A stretch of 64,000 nucleotides of DNA from Herbidospora sakaeratensis (GTDB taxonomy: Bacteria > Actinomycetota > Actinomycetes > Streptosporangiales > Streptosporangiaceae): contig NZ_BBXC01000008.1 of assembly GCF_001570525.1 (NCBI RefSeq), positions 62,001-126,000 of the forward strand. The letters are read 5' to 3'. The notes under the pieces are model-generated. The model saw only the letters and a list, made by a program, of their open reading frames with translations, did not search any database and had not been told where the DNA came from. Position 1 is the first letter of the stretch, and each line of letters begins with the position of its first letter. The position numbers were made by a program, and so were the translations under genes. Below, piece after piece: positions 33,540-42,733 of the stretch.

Positions 33540-35176
33540 CCGCCGACCCCCTCGGCCAGCGGGCCGAGGGCCAGCGCGGGCAGGAAGGTCAGCGCCACCA
33601 CGACGACGGTCACGCCGATCACCAGGCCGACGAACTGCGGCCGGTGGGTGGGCAGGGTGCCGGCCGACGAGGGCACGGGCGTCTGCCGGGCCAGCGACCC
33701 GGCCAGGGCCAGCACGAACACGATCGGCACGAACCGGCCTGCCAGCATGGCGACGCCGAGGGCGACGTCCCACCACGGGGTGTTCGTGGTCAGCCCGGCG
33801 AACGCCGAGCCGTTGTTGTTCGCGGCGCTGGCGAACGCGTAGAGGACCTCGGAGAGGCCGTGGGGGCCGGTGTTCAGCATCCCGGCCAGGCCCGCCCGGT
33901 TGGCCAGGGCCAGCGCGGCGCCGGTCAGCACCAGGACCGGGGTGACCAGGAAGTAGAGCGAGGCGAGCTTGATCTCCCGGGCGGTGATCTTCTTGCCCAG
34001 GTATTCGGGCGTGCGGCCGACCATCAGCCCCGCCACGAAGACCGTGATCACGGCGAGGATCAGCAGGCCGTAGAGGCCCGAGCCGACCCCGCCCGGGGCG
34101 ACCTCGCCGAGCATCATGTTGACCATGGTCATCAGGCCGCCGAGCGGGGTGAAGGAGTCGTGCGCCGCGTTGACCGCCCCGGTCGAGGTCAGGGTCGTGG
34201 ACGCGGCGAAGGTGGCGCTCTCGGACAGGCCGAACCTGACCTCCTTGCCCTCCATCGCCATGCCGACGGCCTGCGGGACGGTGGCGGCGGCGCGCAGCTC
34301 GAAGACGTTGGTCAGCACGATGGAGGCGATGGCGATGACCGCGACGACGGCGGCCAGGGCGTACCCCTGGCGGTGCTGGCCGACCATGCGGCCGAAAGTG
34401 CGCGGCAGCGCGACCGGGATCAGCAGCATCAGCAGGTTCGCCAGCCAGTTGGTCCAGCCGTTCGGGTTCTCCCACGGGTGCGCGGAGTTGGCGGCGTAGA
34501 ACCCGCCGCCGTTGGTGCCGAGCTGCTTGACCGCCTCCTGGCCGGCGACCGGCCCGCCGGTCAGCGTGGTCGTGCCGCCGAGGGCCGCGGGCACCTCGTG
34601 CGGCCCGGCGAGGTTCTGCACCACGCCGCCCGCGACCAGCAGGATCGCGCCCGCGAAGGCGAGCGGGAGCAGGATTCGGTACGTCCCCCTGACCAGGTCG
34701 GCCCAGAAGTTGCCGATCGTGGCGCTGCCGCTGCGGGCGAACCCGCGCACCAGGGCCATCGCGACCGCGAGGCCGACGGCGGCCGAGGCGAAGTTCTGCA
34801 CCGCCAGGCCGCTCATCTGGACGAGGTGCCCCATGGTGTTCTCACCGGCGTAGGACTGCCAGTTCGTGTTGGTCACGAAGCTGACGGCGGTGTTCCAGGC
34901 CACGTGGTCGGTGACCGGCGGGAAGCCCAGGGACAGGAAGAGGTGGTTCTGGACGCGCTGGAAGACGTACAGGAAGAGGATCGAGACCAGCGAGAAGGCC
35001 AGCACCGACCGCGCGTAGCCCGGCCACCGCTGCTCCCGGCGCGGCGCGACCCCCAGCAGCCGGTAGGTCAGCCGTTCGGCCCGGGTGTCGCGGACGCCCG
35101 TGTAGACCCGGTGCATGTGGTCGCCCAGCGGCCGGTAGAGCAGCGCGAGCACGACGACCAGGGTGAGCGCGGTCAT
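33536..35176 (-). CDS. kdpA: K+-transporting ATPase subunit KdpA
   Basis: A 546-residue polytopic channel-like subunit that forms the K+ pathway of the KdpFABC pump. Selectivity-filter-like repeats are present: [50 protein letters not shown] and [13 protein letters not shown]. Length and helices are normal for KdpA. The start used (ATG 35176) overlaps the kdpF stop (ATGA). The N-terminus looks slightly shorter than enterobacterial KdpA but begins within the first helix region. Confidence 0.95.
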   Translation of the reverse strand: MTALTLVVVLALLYRPLGDHMHRVYTGVRDTRAERLTYRLLGVAPRREQRWPGYARSVLAFSLVSILFLYVFQRVQNHLFLSLGFPPVTDHVAWNTAVSFVTNTNWQSYAGENTMGHLVQMSGLAVQNFASAAVGLAVAMALVRGFARSGSATIGNFWADLVRGTYRILLPLAFAGAILLVAGGVVQNLAGPHEVPAALGGTTTLTGGPVAGQEAVKQLGTNGGGFYAANSAHPWENPNGWTNWLANLLMLLIPVALPRTFGRMVGQHRQGYALAAVVAVIAIASIVLTNVFELRAAATVPQAVGMAMEGKEVRFGLSESATFAASTTLTSTGAVNAAHDSFTPLGGLMTMVNMMLGEVAPGGVGSGLYGLLILAVITVFVAGLMVGRTPEYLGKKITAREIKLASLYFLVTPVLVLTGAALALANRAGLAGMLNTGPHGLSEVLYAFASAANNNGSAFAGLTTNTPWWDVALGVAMLAGRFVPIVFVLALAGSLARQTPVPSSAGTLPTHRPQFVGLVIGVTVVVVALTFLPALALGPLAEGVGG

Positions 35177-35265
35177 CAGAACCGCTCCGGGAACAGCAGC
35201 GCCACGACGACGAAGACCGTCAGCGCGACCGCGCCGACGAGCCCGATGAGGTTGACGACGCTCAC
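35176..35265 (-). CDS. kdpF: Small membrane subunit KdpF
   Basis: A 29-residue single-helix peptide read on the reverse strand from GTG 35265: it begins [17 protein letters not shown] and ends LLFPERF, matching the consensus of KdpF (ending PExF). KdpF stabilises the KdpABC complex. Start and stop overlap both neighbours (GTGA upstream, ATGA downstream), as in other actinobacterial kdp operons. Confidence 0.88.
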   Translation of the reverse strand: MSVVNLIGLVGAVALTVFVVVALLFPERF

Positions 35266-35348
35266 AACCGCTCGACCGCCTTCACCAGCGCGGCGGTCAG
35301 CACGAAGAACACGATCGTCAGCACGACGAGGATCAGGTCACCCCACAT
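35262..35348 (-). CDS. 28-residue single-helix membrane protein upstream of kdpF
   Basis: From ATG 35348 the reverse strand encodes [20 protein letters not shown] followed by LVKAVERL. This is one hydrophobic helix with a basic end. Its stop overlaps the kdpF GTG by 4 nt and its start overlaps the permease stop by 11 nt, so it is held in the kdp transcript. Similar tiny proteins lie before kdpF in other actinobacteria from memory; their role is unknown to me. It may be a further accessory subunit of the Kdp pump. Confidence 0.7.
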   Translation of the reverse strand: MWGDLILVVLTIVFFVLTAALVKAVERL

Positions 35349-37224
35349 GGACGTGCGGCCTCCTCAGCGGATCGGGCTCGGCGAGCCGCAGCACCTCACG
35401 GGTCAGCGGCGGCACGTCGCCGCCGCCGAAGATCAGATAGCGGAGCATCGCGTTGATCGGGTTGCCCTCGGTCCAGTGGAAGTAGATGTTGGGCACCCGG
35501 CCGGTCCGGTCGCGCAGGTAGAGCAGCAGCGCGGCCAGCGCGTTGGCCACCGTCGAGCTCTCCACGTTCAGCACCTTGTGGCCGAACCGCTCCTCGCCCC
35601 GCACGTACAGCTCGGTCTCGAACTCCGAGGCGTCGTTGACGGTGACCTCGACGAACATCGCCTGCTCCGAGGTGCGCAGCCGGTGCATGAACCAGTTCTC
35701 CCGCAGCTTGTCGTTGTACTCGGCCTGGTCGCGGCGCTGCGGTTCGTTGGCGATGAGGTGCAGCTCGCCGGCGCAGCACTCGTTGACGAACTCCTCGGCC
35801 AGCGGGTCGAGCCGCACCCGCGTCACCCGCAGCTCGGTCGACCGGGTCGCCCGCGAGATCAGCGAGGTGACCACGATGGCCACGATGAAGAACGCGGCGA
35901 TCTTGACGCCGTCGGGCCGCTCGATCACGTTGTCGACCAGCGTGTACGTCAGCACCGCGCTGATGATCCCGAAGGCCCACGCCGCCTTCCGCCGCCCCTT
36001 CGCCCGGGTCGACAGGCAGCTCGCGACGGCCGCCGACAACATCAGCACCAGCACGCCGGTGGCGTAGGCGCCGGCCTGCTGGTCGACGTCGGCGTCGAAG
36101 ATGAAGGTGATCACGAAGGCGATGACGGTGAGGATCAGCACCAGCGGCCGGACCGCCGAGGTCCATTCGGGGGCCATGCCGTAGCGCGGCAGGAACCGGG
36201 GCACCAGGTTGATCAGCCCGGCCATCGCCGAGGCCCCGGCGAACCAGAGGATGGCGATGGTGCTGACGTCGTACAGGGTGCCGAACCACTCGCCCAGGTA
36301 ACGGTGGGCCAGGAAGGCCAGCGCCCGGCCGTTCGCGGCGCCGCCGGGCCGGAACTCGTGCGCCGGGATCAGCAGGGTCGTCACGAAGCTGCTCAGGAGC
36401 AGGAACACGCTCATGATCAGGGCGGCCGCGGTGAGCATCTTGCGGGCCGACCTGATGCGTTGCGGGATGTCGCCCCTGATCACCGGCATCACCGCGACGC
36501 CGGTCTCGAAGCCCGACAGGCCCAGCGCCAGCCGGGGCATGACCAGCAGCGCCAGCCCGATCATGGCCAGCGGGGAGGCGTGCCGGGCCTCCAGCAGCCG
36601 GTCCCACTGGCCGAACACGGCCGGGTTGGCCGCGACGTGTTCGATGGCCACCGCCACGACCACGGCGTTCAGCGCCAGGTAGAGGGCCACGAGCGCGGTC
36701 GCCACCCCGACGGCCTCGGTGAAGCCGGCCAGGAAGATCGCCCCGAGGGCGGCCAGCAGCACGAGCGTGACCGGGATCCGCTGACCTTCGAGCCAGTGCG
36801 GCGCGAACGGGTTCTCCAGGATGTGGGCGGTCGCGTCGGCCGCCGACAGGGTCATGGTGATGACGAAGTCGGTGGCGGCGAAGCCGAGCAGGCAGAGCAC
36901 GAAGAGCTTGCCCTGCCAGGCCGGGACCAGCCGCTCCAGCATCGCGATCGAGCCCGCGCCGTGGGGGCTCTCCCCGGCGACGTACCGGTAGACGGGCAGC
37001 GCGCCGAGCAGGGTCAGCGCCACCAGGAACAGGGTCGCGACGGGCGACAGCGCGCCCGCCGCGAGGGCGGCGATGCCCGGCTGGTAGCCCAGGGTGGAGA
37101 AGTAGTCGACGCCGGTCAGGCACATGACCCGCCACCAGGCGTGCTTCTCCTCCGGCCCCTGCTCCAGGTGGCTCCGGTCGGCCGTGAGCCCGTTCAGGAG
37201 CCACTCCCGCAGGGCCACGGCCAC
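35338..37224 (-). CDS. APC-superfamily permease upstream of kdp
   Basis: A 628-residue protein with about 12 membrane helices in the first 440 residues (for example [20 protein letters not shown] at the first helix, then [19 protein letters not shown]). A soluble C-terminal ~180-residue domain follows ([39 protein letters not shown]). The helix-1 region resembles amino-acid/polyamine/KUP-type carriers. It is in the same orientation as, and overlaps, the kdp operon, so K+ transport or K+-linked homeostasis is a reasonable inference. The substrate is not shown. Only 30 bp separate it from the upstream 101-residue gene. Confidence 0.8.
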   Translation of the reverse strand: MAVALREWLLNGLTADRSHLEQGPEEKHAWWRVMCLTGVDYFSTLGYQPGIAALAAGALSPVATLFLVALTLLGALPVYRYVAGESPHGAGSIAMLERLVPAWQGKLFVLCLLGFAATDFVITMTLSAADATAHILENPFAPHWLEGQRIPVTLVLLAALGAIFLAGFTEAVGVATALVALYLALNAVVVAVAIEHVAANPAVFGQWDRLLEARHASPLAMIGLALLVMPRLALGLSGFETGVAVMPVIRGDIPQRIRSARKMLTAAALIMSVFLLLSSFVTTLLIPAHEFRPGGAANGRALAFLAHRYLGEWFGTLYDVSTIAILWFAGASAMAGLINLVPRFLPRYGMAPEWTSAVRPLVLILTVIAFVITFIFDADVDQQAGAYATGVLVLMLSAAVASCLSTRAKGRRKAAWAFGIISAVLTYTLVDNVIERPDGVKIAAFFIVAIVVTSLISRATRSTELRVTRVRLDPLAEEFVNECCAGELHLIANEPQRRDQAEYNDKLRENWFMHRLRTSEQAMFVEVTVNDASEFETELYVRGEERFGHKVLNVESSTVANALAALLLYLRDRTGRVPNIYFHWTEGNPINAMLRYLIFGGGDVPPLTREVLRLAEPDPLRRPHVHVG

Positions 37225-37254
37225 CCCCTCCTCAGCTGCGGAGGGGGAGATTTC

Positions 37255-37560
37255 TCATGATCGCAGGTGGCCGTCGAAGAACCCGACGGGGGTGGCCTGT
37301 TCACGGTGCGGGACGCCGTCGAGGCGCTGCCCGAGGGTCTGGGTGAACGCGAGGAACGCCTCGAAGCGCATCAGGATCTGCAGGTCCTCGGTCGTGACGA
37401 CGTGGACGAAGGTCAGCCCGTCGTCGAGCCGGTAGGACTGGTAGGTGATCCCGTCGGGCCGCTCCCGGGCCAGTTCGGCGAAGACGGCCTCCAGGAGGCG
37501 CACGTTCTCCTCGGCCTTCTCCTGGTCGGCGACGCGGTAGCGGATGATCTGGGTCGGCAT
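37255..37560 (-). CDS. Small conserved hypothetical protein (ABM-like fold possible)
   Basis: The 101-residue soluble protein starts MPTQIIRYRVADQEKAEENV and includes GITYQSYRLDDGLTFVHVVTTED. Its size and the alternating strand pattern around FVHVV resemble dimeric alpha-beta barrel (antibiotic-biosynthesis-monooxygenase-like) proteins, but no catalytic residue is evident. It precedes the permease by 30 nt on the same strand and may be co-transcribed with it and kdp. Function unknown. Confidence 0.65.
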   Translation of the reverse strand: MPTQIIRYRVADQEKAEENVRLLEAVFAELARERPDGITYQSYRLDDGLTFVHVVTTEDLQILMRFEAFLAFTQTLGQRLDGVPHREQATPVGFFDGHLRS

Positions 37561-37707
37561 GAGCGGACCCTATCGAGCGGAGTCACGAACGCCCCATTTC
37601 GCCGGAAACACTCCTCTTTCCAGGGGGCTTACCGAGCGATCTTGGAAAAACTGTCGGCAGGACGTGACAGAGTGTCGTCACCCGAAAACCTGTTCGAAGG
37701 AGCTCGC

Positions 37708-38469
37708 ATGCTCACGACCGACTACCTGCCGGGCGCCCCCTGCTGGATCGACCTCGGCTCGCCCGACACCGACGCCTCGACCACGTTCTACGCCTCCGTG
37801 CTCGACTGGGACTTCCAGTCGGCCGGCCCCGACGCGGGCGGCTACGGCTTCTTCCTTCACGACCGCAAGATCGTCGCCGCGGTCGGGCCGCTGACCGAGG
37901 AGAGCACCGGCTCGGCCTGGACCATCTACTTCGCCACCCCCGACGCCGACGAGGCGGTGGCCCGCGCCGAGAAGGCGGGCGGCACGATCCGGGTCGCCCC
38001 CTACGACGTGTTCGACCAGGGCCGCACCGCCGCCCTGACCGACCCGGCCGGGGCCGACTTCGCGATCTGGCAGGGCCGGGGCCGCAAGGGCCTCGACACC
38101 GTGACCGAGCCCGGCAGCCTGGGCTGGACCGAGCTCTACGTCGCCAGCCCGCCCGCCGTCGCCCCCTTCTACGAGGCGACCCTCGACCACCAGTCGATCG
38201 AAGCCACCGTCGCCGGGGTCGGCTACACCACGATCCGGCTGCCGGGCGGCGACCGCCCGACGATCGGCGGCGTGATCACCCTCAACCCGGGCACCAAGCC
38301 GTTCTGGTTGCCCTACTTCGAGGTCAGAGACGTCGACGCGGCCGTCGAGGCGACCGTCTCCGAGGGCGGCACCATCCTCGACCCGCCCGTCTCGGTCGAG
38401 AGCGTGGGCCGGTTCGCCGTCCTGGCCGACCAGTTCGGCGCCCGCTTCGCCGTGATCACCAGCAGCTGA
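37708..38469 (+). CDS. VOC-family protein (two glyoxalase-like domains)
   Basis: A 253-residue protein with two tandem vicinal-oxygen-chelate modules. The first is about residues 8-122 (APCWIDLGSPDTDASTTFYASVLDW ending LTDPAGADFAIWQ). The second is about 130-250 (GWTELYVASPPAVAPFYEAT ending VLADQFGARFAVI). These proteins include dioxygenases, glyoxalases and bleomycin-binding resistance proteins. The ATG at 37708 has GAAGGAGCTCGC before it. It is monocistronic, with its own upstream region of 147 bp shared with the divergent 101-residue gene. The substrate cannot be predicted. Confidence 0.85.
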   Translation: MLTTDYLPGAPCWIDLGSPDTDASTTFYASVLDWDFQSAGPDAGGYGFFLHDRKIVAAVGPLTEESTGSAWTIYFATPDADEAVARAEKAGGTIRVAPYDVFDQGRTAALTDPAGADFAIWQGRGRKGLDTVTEPGSLGWTELYVASPPAVAPFYEATLDHQSIEATVAGVGYTTIRLPGGDRPTIGGVITLNPGTKPFWLPYFEVRDVDAAVEATVSEGGTILDPPVSVESVGRFAVLADQFGARFAVITSS

Positions 38470-38497
38470 ACCGGACGATTTAACACAGCGACCTCCC

Positions 38498-38515
38498 GTT
38501 TCACATCGTGGTTAC
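38498..38515. promoter_or_regulatory. Possible GlnR-like box upstream of glutamine synthetase
   Basis: Reading the reverse strand, GTAAC (38515-38511) and GAAAC (38502-38498) face the glutamine synthetase gene about 90 bp upstream of its start. They resemble the two halves of an actinobacterial GlnR site, but are 8 nt apart rather than the usual 6. This is a weak, eye-based match. Confidence 0.25.
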
Positions 38516-38602
38516 AAACGGGCAATGGACTCGAAATGGCTTCTTGGCAATCTCGGCGTGGCGGCCAATCGACGTGGTCCGCCTCCGAGGAAGGGAAAGA
38601 CG

Positions 38603-39622
38603 TTGGCGTTCAAGGCCGAGTACATCTGGATTGACGGCACTGAGCCGACCCCGAAGCTCCGGTCCAAGACCAAGGTGCTGGCGGACGGCGCCGAGCTCCC
38701 CACCTGGGGCTTCGACGGTTCGAGCACGAACCAGGCCGAGGGCCACGCCTCTGACTGCGTGCTCAAGCCGGTCTTCTCGTGTCCCGACCCCATCCGGGGC
38801 GGCGACAACGTGCTCGTGCTCTGCGAGGTCTACAACGTCGACGGCTCGATCCACCCGACCAACACCCGGGCGCTGCTGACCCCCGTCGCGGAGCGGTTCG
38901 CCGACCAGGAGTCGTGGTTCGGCATCGAGCAGGAGTACACCTTCTTCAAGGACGGCCGCCCCTACGGCTTCCCGGTCGGCGGCTTCCCCGGCCCGCAGGG
39001 CCCCTACTACTGCGGCATCGGCGCCGACGAGGTCGTCGGCCGTGACATCGTCGAGGCCCACATGGACGCCTGCATCGAGGCGGGCCTGGCGCTCTCCGGC
39101 ATCAACGCCGAGGTCATGCCCGGCCAGTGGGAGTTCCAGATCGGCCCGGCCGGCCCCCTCGAGGTCTCCGACCACATGTGGATGGCCCGCTACCTGCTCT
39201 ACCGGATCGCCGAAGACTACGGCGTCTCCGCCACCCTCGACGCCAAGCCCGCCAAGGGCGACTGGAACGGCGCCGGCGCCCACACCAACTTCTCCACCAA
39301 GGCCATGCGCGAGGGCTACGACGCGATCATCGCGGCCTGCGAGGCGCTCGGCGGCGAGGGCAAGGTCGAGGAGCACATCGCCGGCTACGGCTTCGGCATC
39401 GAGCAGCGCCTCACCGGCCACCACGAGACCGCGCCCTACAACGTCTACAGCTACGGCGTGTCCAACCGCGGCGCCTCGGTCCGCATCCCGTGGCAGGTCG
39501 AGGTCGACAAGAAGGGCTACATCGAAGACCGTCGCCCCAACGCCAACGCCGACCCCTACGTCGTCACCCGCCTGCTGGTGAACACCTGCTGCTCGGTCCT
39601 CGAGACCAAGGGCCTCGTGTAA
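38603..39622 (+). CDS. glnII: Glutamine synthetase, type II
   Basis: A 339-residue GSII enzyme (eukaryote-like class), distinct from the ~470-residue GSI. Motifs: FDGSST, WFGIEQEYTFF (metal-binding Glu), GINAEVMPGQWEFQIG, GDWNGAGAHTNFSTK (ATP/ammonia site) and the closing VNRGASVRIP-like SNRGASVRIP. It makes glutamine from glutamate and ammonia. The TTG at 38603 after GAGGAAGGGA gives the family's standard AFKAEYIWIDG start; an ATG at 38525 would add 26 atypical basic residues. Actinobacteria often carry GSII besides GSI under GlnR control. A hairpin follows the stop. Confidence 0.93.
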   Translation: MAFKAEYIWIDGTEPTPKLRSKTKVLADGAELPTWGFDGSSTNQAEGHASDCVLKPVFSCPDPIRGGDNVLVLCEVYNVDGSIHPTNTRALLTPVAERFADQESWFGIEQEYTFFKDGRPYGFPVGGFPGPQGPYYCGIGADEVVGRDIVEAHMDACIEAGLALSGINAEVMPGQWEFQIGPAGPLEVSDHMWMARYLLYRIAEDYGVSATLDAKPAKGDWNGAGAHTNFSTKAMREGYDAIIAACEALGGEGKVEEHIAGYGFGIEQRLTGHHETAPYNVYSYGVSNRGASVRIPWQVEVDKKGYIEDRRPNANADPYVVTRLLVNTCCSVLETKGLV

Positions 39623-39638
39623 CCCACAGCCGCGACCC

Positions 39639-39672
39639 CGGCCCCTTCGCGCCCCTCGGCGCGGAGGGGCCG
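39639..39672 (+). terminator. Rho-independent-like terminator after glnII
   Basis: An 8-bp stem (39639-39646 with 39665-39672, CGGCCCCT/AGGGGCCG) encloses a second 6-bp stem (CGCGCC/GGCGCG) with a CCTC loop. It starts 17 nt after the glutamine synthetase stop. The T-tract is poor (CGTCCGTTTCGG), as is common in high-GC actinomycetes. Confidence 0.65.
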
Positions 39673-39878
39673 CGTCCGTTTCGGCGGTCCGAAACCCCGT
39701 AAACGGACGACCACCCTCCCCCGGTGCGCACCGGCCCCGACGGCGGCACGCAAGAATCACCCAGATGCCCTACACGATTTGCATGACTATGCGTGGAATG
39801 CGGCGGTGATGCACGTTAATGCCGGGCATCGTTTTCGCCGTCGCTGTAAAGTCGCTGTGAGATACCAGGCAAGTGATC

Positions 39879-42662
39879 ATGGTGCCGCCGATGAATGATC
39901 ATTCTGCCCCCCTGGTCGGCCGGCGGGACGTGCTGAATGATCTTCGGGGGTCGCTGGACGCGATCGTGAGCGGAGAGTTCCGGCTGCTCGCGCTCGTCGG
40001 CGAGCCCGGAGCCGGGAAGACCCGGCTGCTGGCCGAGCTCGAGAGACTCGCCACCGAACGCGGCTGCCGCACCCTCTGGGGCCGGGCCGCCGAGTTCGAA
40101 CAGGTCATGCCGTTCTCGGCGCTGGTCGACGCCCTCGACGGCCACCTCGAGGAAACCCGCCACGAGCACCCCGGCCCCGACGCGCCCGGTCACGACGCCC
40201 AGTTGCTCGCCTCCGTCTTCCCCGCCTTAGGGGCGACCGCCGAGCCCTCCGACGACGTGTCGGCGCTGGCCCGCTACCGCCTCTACCGCGCCGTCGCGCA
40301 GCTGCTCGCCCGGATCGCCCGGCCCGGCGGGCTGGTGCTGGTGCTCGACGACGTCCACTGGGCCGACGACGCCACCGTCGAGTTCCTCGACCACGTCAGC
40401 CGTCACTCGCCCAAGGCGCCGCTGCTGGTCGTGGTGGCCTACCGGCCGAAACAGGCGCCGCCCCGGCTCGCGCTCGGCGGCGCGCGCGTGACGATCGGGC
40501 CCCTCTCCGAGGACGAGGCCGGCGAGCTGCTCGGCCCCAACGTGACCAGGAGCCGCAAGAAGGCCCTCTACGACGCCAGCGAGGGCTACCCCTTCTACTT
40601 ACAGGCCCTGGCCCGCATCGAGGCCGGCGACCTGCCCGGCTCCAAGACCGACGCGCTCGCCCTGGAGCTGCGCGACCTGTCCGGCCACGCGCTGATCGTC
40701 GCACAGGGCGCTGCGGTGGCCGCCGACGAGTTCGAGGCGGGCCTGGCCGCCGTGGCCGCCAAGGTGCCGCTGGCCACCGCCCTCGACGCGCTCGACGAAC
40801 TGGTCGACCGCGACCTAGTGCGGCCCGGCGCGGGCGGGCGGTTCCGGTTCCGCCATCCGCTGGTGCGGCAGGCGGCGTACGAGTCGGCCAAGGCCGGGTG
40901 GCGGTTGTCGGCCCATCGGCGGATCGCCGAACGGCTGGCCGAGGTCGACGCCCCGGCCCCGCTGCGCGCGGTGCACGTGGAACGTTCGGCGGCCTTCGGC
41001 GACCGCGACGCGGTCGACGTGCTCGTCACCGCCGCCCGGCAGGTCGCCACCACCGCCCCGGCCACCTCGGCCCACTGGCTGCAGGCCGCGCTCGGGCTGC
41101 TGCCCGACACCACCGACCGGCTCGACCTGCTGCTGGAGCTGGCCCGCAACCAGACCGTCAGCGGACGCCTCACCGAGGCCAGGAACACCGCATACGAGGT
41201 GCTGCGGCTGCTCCCCCGCGACGACTACGCCCGCCGGGCCCAGGCCGCCCGGTTCTGCGCCCTCGTCGAGCGGCTGCTCGACCGGCCCGGCGAAGGAAGA
41301 GCCGTGCTGGTGTCGGAGCTGCGGGAGATCCCCGAGCCGCGGCTCCCGGCGGCGCTGCCGATGCGGCTCCGCCTGGTCGCCGAGAGCCTGATGCGCGGCG
41401 ACCACCGCGCCGGGCAGGCGGTGCTCGACTTCATGCCCGATGACAGCGACGACCCCGGCCTGCGGCTGGCCATCGCGATGTTGCGCCCGATGACCGCCTA
41501 CGCCGGCCACCGCGTGGAGGAGGCGCTCGGCCACATCGCCGCCGCGCAGGAGCTCGCCGAGGCCACCCCCGAGATCCACCAGCTCGCCTGGATGGACACC
41601 GTCGCCTGGATGTGCTGGTCGGAGATCTGGCTCGGGCGGCACCGGCCGGCCCTGGCCCGGTTCGAGCGGGCCATCGCGGCGGTCAAGGCGACCGGCCAGA
41701 CCTTCATCCTGACCAACATGCTGGCCGGGCTGGCCCGCCTCAACGGCGTGCTCGGACGCATCCCCGAGGGCCAGATCGCCGCCGAGGAGTCGGCCGAGAT
41801 CGCCCTGCTGCTCAACTCCGGCTACGCCCGGGTGGTCGCCATGGCCCAGCAGAGCCTCCTGGCCGGCGCGGCCGGCGACGACGAGGACGCCATCCGCCTG
41901 GGCCACGAGGCCGCCACCTCGGGCGTCAGCGTCAGCGAGTGGCCGGGCGCGCAGGCCCGCTTCGCCTACGCCACCGCCCTGGCCAACTCGGGCCGCATCG
42001 ACGAGGAGGCCGTCGCGGCCGTCGAGGAGGACTTCGCGGGCGACCGGCTGGAGGAGTTCAGCATGCTCGCCTTCTGCGAGACCATGGCCTGCGCCCACGC
42101 CGCCAGGAACGAGCCGAAGGAGTCGGTCGCCTGGGCCGAGCGGGCGGCCGCGATGGTCCGCCCGGAGCTGGAGCTCACCGACGGGCTGGCCCGCCTGGCC
42201 CGCGCCCACGCGACGGTCGGCGCCGAGGCCGAGGAACTGGCGCTGACCGCCGCCGAGATCCTCACCAGGGCCGGCCACCGGCTCGACGCCGGCCGCGCGC
42301 TGCTGCGGGCGGGCGTGGCGTGCGTCGACGGGGGCCGCAAACGGGCCGCGCTGCCGCATCTGGAGGCGGCCCACGAGATCTTCACCGCGTGCGGGGCCCG
42401 GGGCATGGCCGCCGCCGCGGTGCGGGAACAGCGCCGCGCCGGCAAGCGGGTGGCGGCGGCGCGGGCCACGGGGGCCCACGGGTTGACGGGGCGCGAGCTG
42501 GAGATCGCCCGGCTGGTCGCCGAGGGGTGCAGCAACCAGCAGATCGCGACCCGCCTGCACATCTCGGTGCGCACGGTGGAGACCCACCTGACCAGGGCGT
42601 TCGAGAAGCTCGGGGTGACCTCTCGCGGCGGCATGACGGCCGCGCTCGGCCAGCTCGGCTGA
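39879..42662 (+). CDS. Large ATP-binding LuxR-family (LAL) regulator
   Basis: The 927-residue protein has an N-terminal AAA/NTPase domain: Walker A G41-T48 (GEPGAGKT) and Walker B LVLVLDDVHWADD. A long helical-repeat middle follows, then a C-terminal LuxR helix-turn-helix (LTGRELEIARLVAEGCSNQQ to HISVRTVETHLTRAFEKLGV). LAL proteins are ATP-dependent activators. It sits 71 bp before, and on the same strand as, an alpha/beta hydrolase and a GMC oxidoreductase that it may control. Codons 117 (40227-40229) and 241 (40599-40601) are TTA, very rare here and a possible bldA-type control. Starts at GTG 39873 or ATG 39891 are alternatives. Confidence 0.88.
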   Translation: MVPPMNDHSAPLVGRRDVLNDLRGSLDAIVSGEFRLLALVGEPGAGKTRLLAELERLATERGCRTLWGRAAEFEQVMPFSALVDALDGHLEETRHEHPGPDAPGHDAQLLASVFPALGATAEPSDDVSALARYRLYRAVAQLLARIARPGGLVLVLDDVHWADDATVEFLDHVSRHSPKAPLLVVVAYRPKQAPPRLALGGARVTIGPLSEDEAGELLGPNVTRSRKKALYDASEGYPFYLQALARIEAGDLPGSKTDALALELRDLSGHALIVAQGAAVAADEFEAGLAAVAAKVPLATALDALDELVDRDLVRPGAGGRFRFRHPLVRQAAYESAKAGWRLSAHRRIAERLAEVDAPAPLRAVHVERSAAFGDRDAVDVLVTAARQVATTAPATSAHWLQAALGLLPDTTDRLDLLLELARNQTVSGRLTEARNTAYEVLRLLPRDDYARRAQAARFCALVERLLDRPGEGRAVLVSELREIPEPRLPAALPMRLRLVAESLMRGDHRAGQAVLDFMPDDSDDPGLRLAIAMLRPMTAYAGHRVEEALGHIAAAQELAEATPEIHQLAWMDTVAWMCWSEIWLGRHRPALARFERAIAAVKATGQTFILTNMLAGLARLNGVLGRIPEGQIAAEESAEIALLLNSGYARVVAMAQQSLLAGAAGDDEDAIRLGHEAATSGVSVSEWPGAQARFAYATALANSGRIDEEAVAAVEEDFAGDRLEEFSMLAFCETMACAHAARNEPKESVAWAERAAAMVRPELELTDGLARLARAHATVGAEAEELALTAAEILTRAGHRLDAGRALLRAGVACVDGGRKRAALPHLEAAHEIFTACGARGMAAAAVREQRRAGKRVAAARATGAHGLTGRELEIARLVAEGCSNQQIATRLHISVRTVETHLTRAFEKLGVTSRGGMTAALGQLG

Positions 42663-42733
42663 ATGTACGAGTTTTCCACGATGTAGGGGTGTGCCCCGCC
42701 TTGGCATTGTGGGACCCGAGAGGAGGCGGACTC

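Noticed and set aside
31593-33842. Long forward-strand frame opposite kdpB/kdpC
   Set aside because: His/Asp/Gly-rich antisense shadow of the Kdp genes with no family motif.
37225-37254. Possible c-di-AMP (ydaO-type) riboswitch before the K+-linked permease
   Set aside because: Only 30 bp lie between the genes, far too short for that structure.
38525-38602. Longer glutamine synthetase starting at ATG 38525
   Set aside because: The extra residues are unlike any GSII; the TTG at 38603 has a good RBS and gives the family start.
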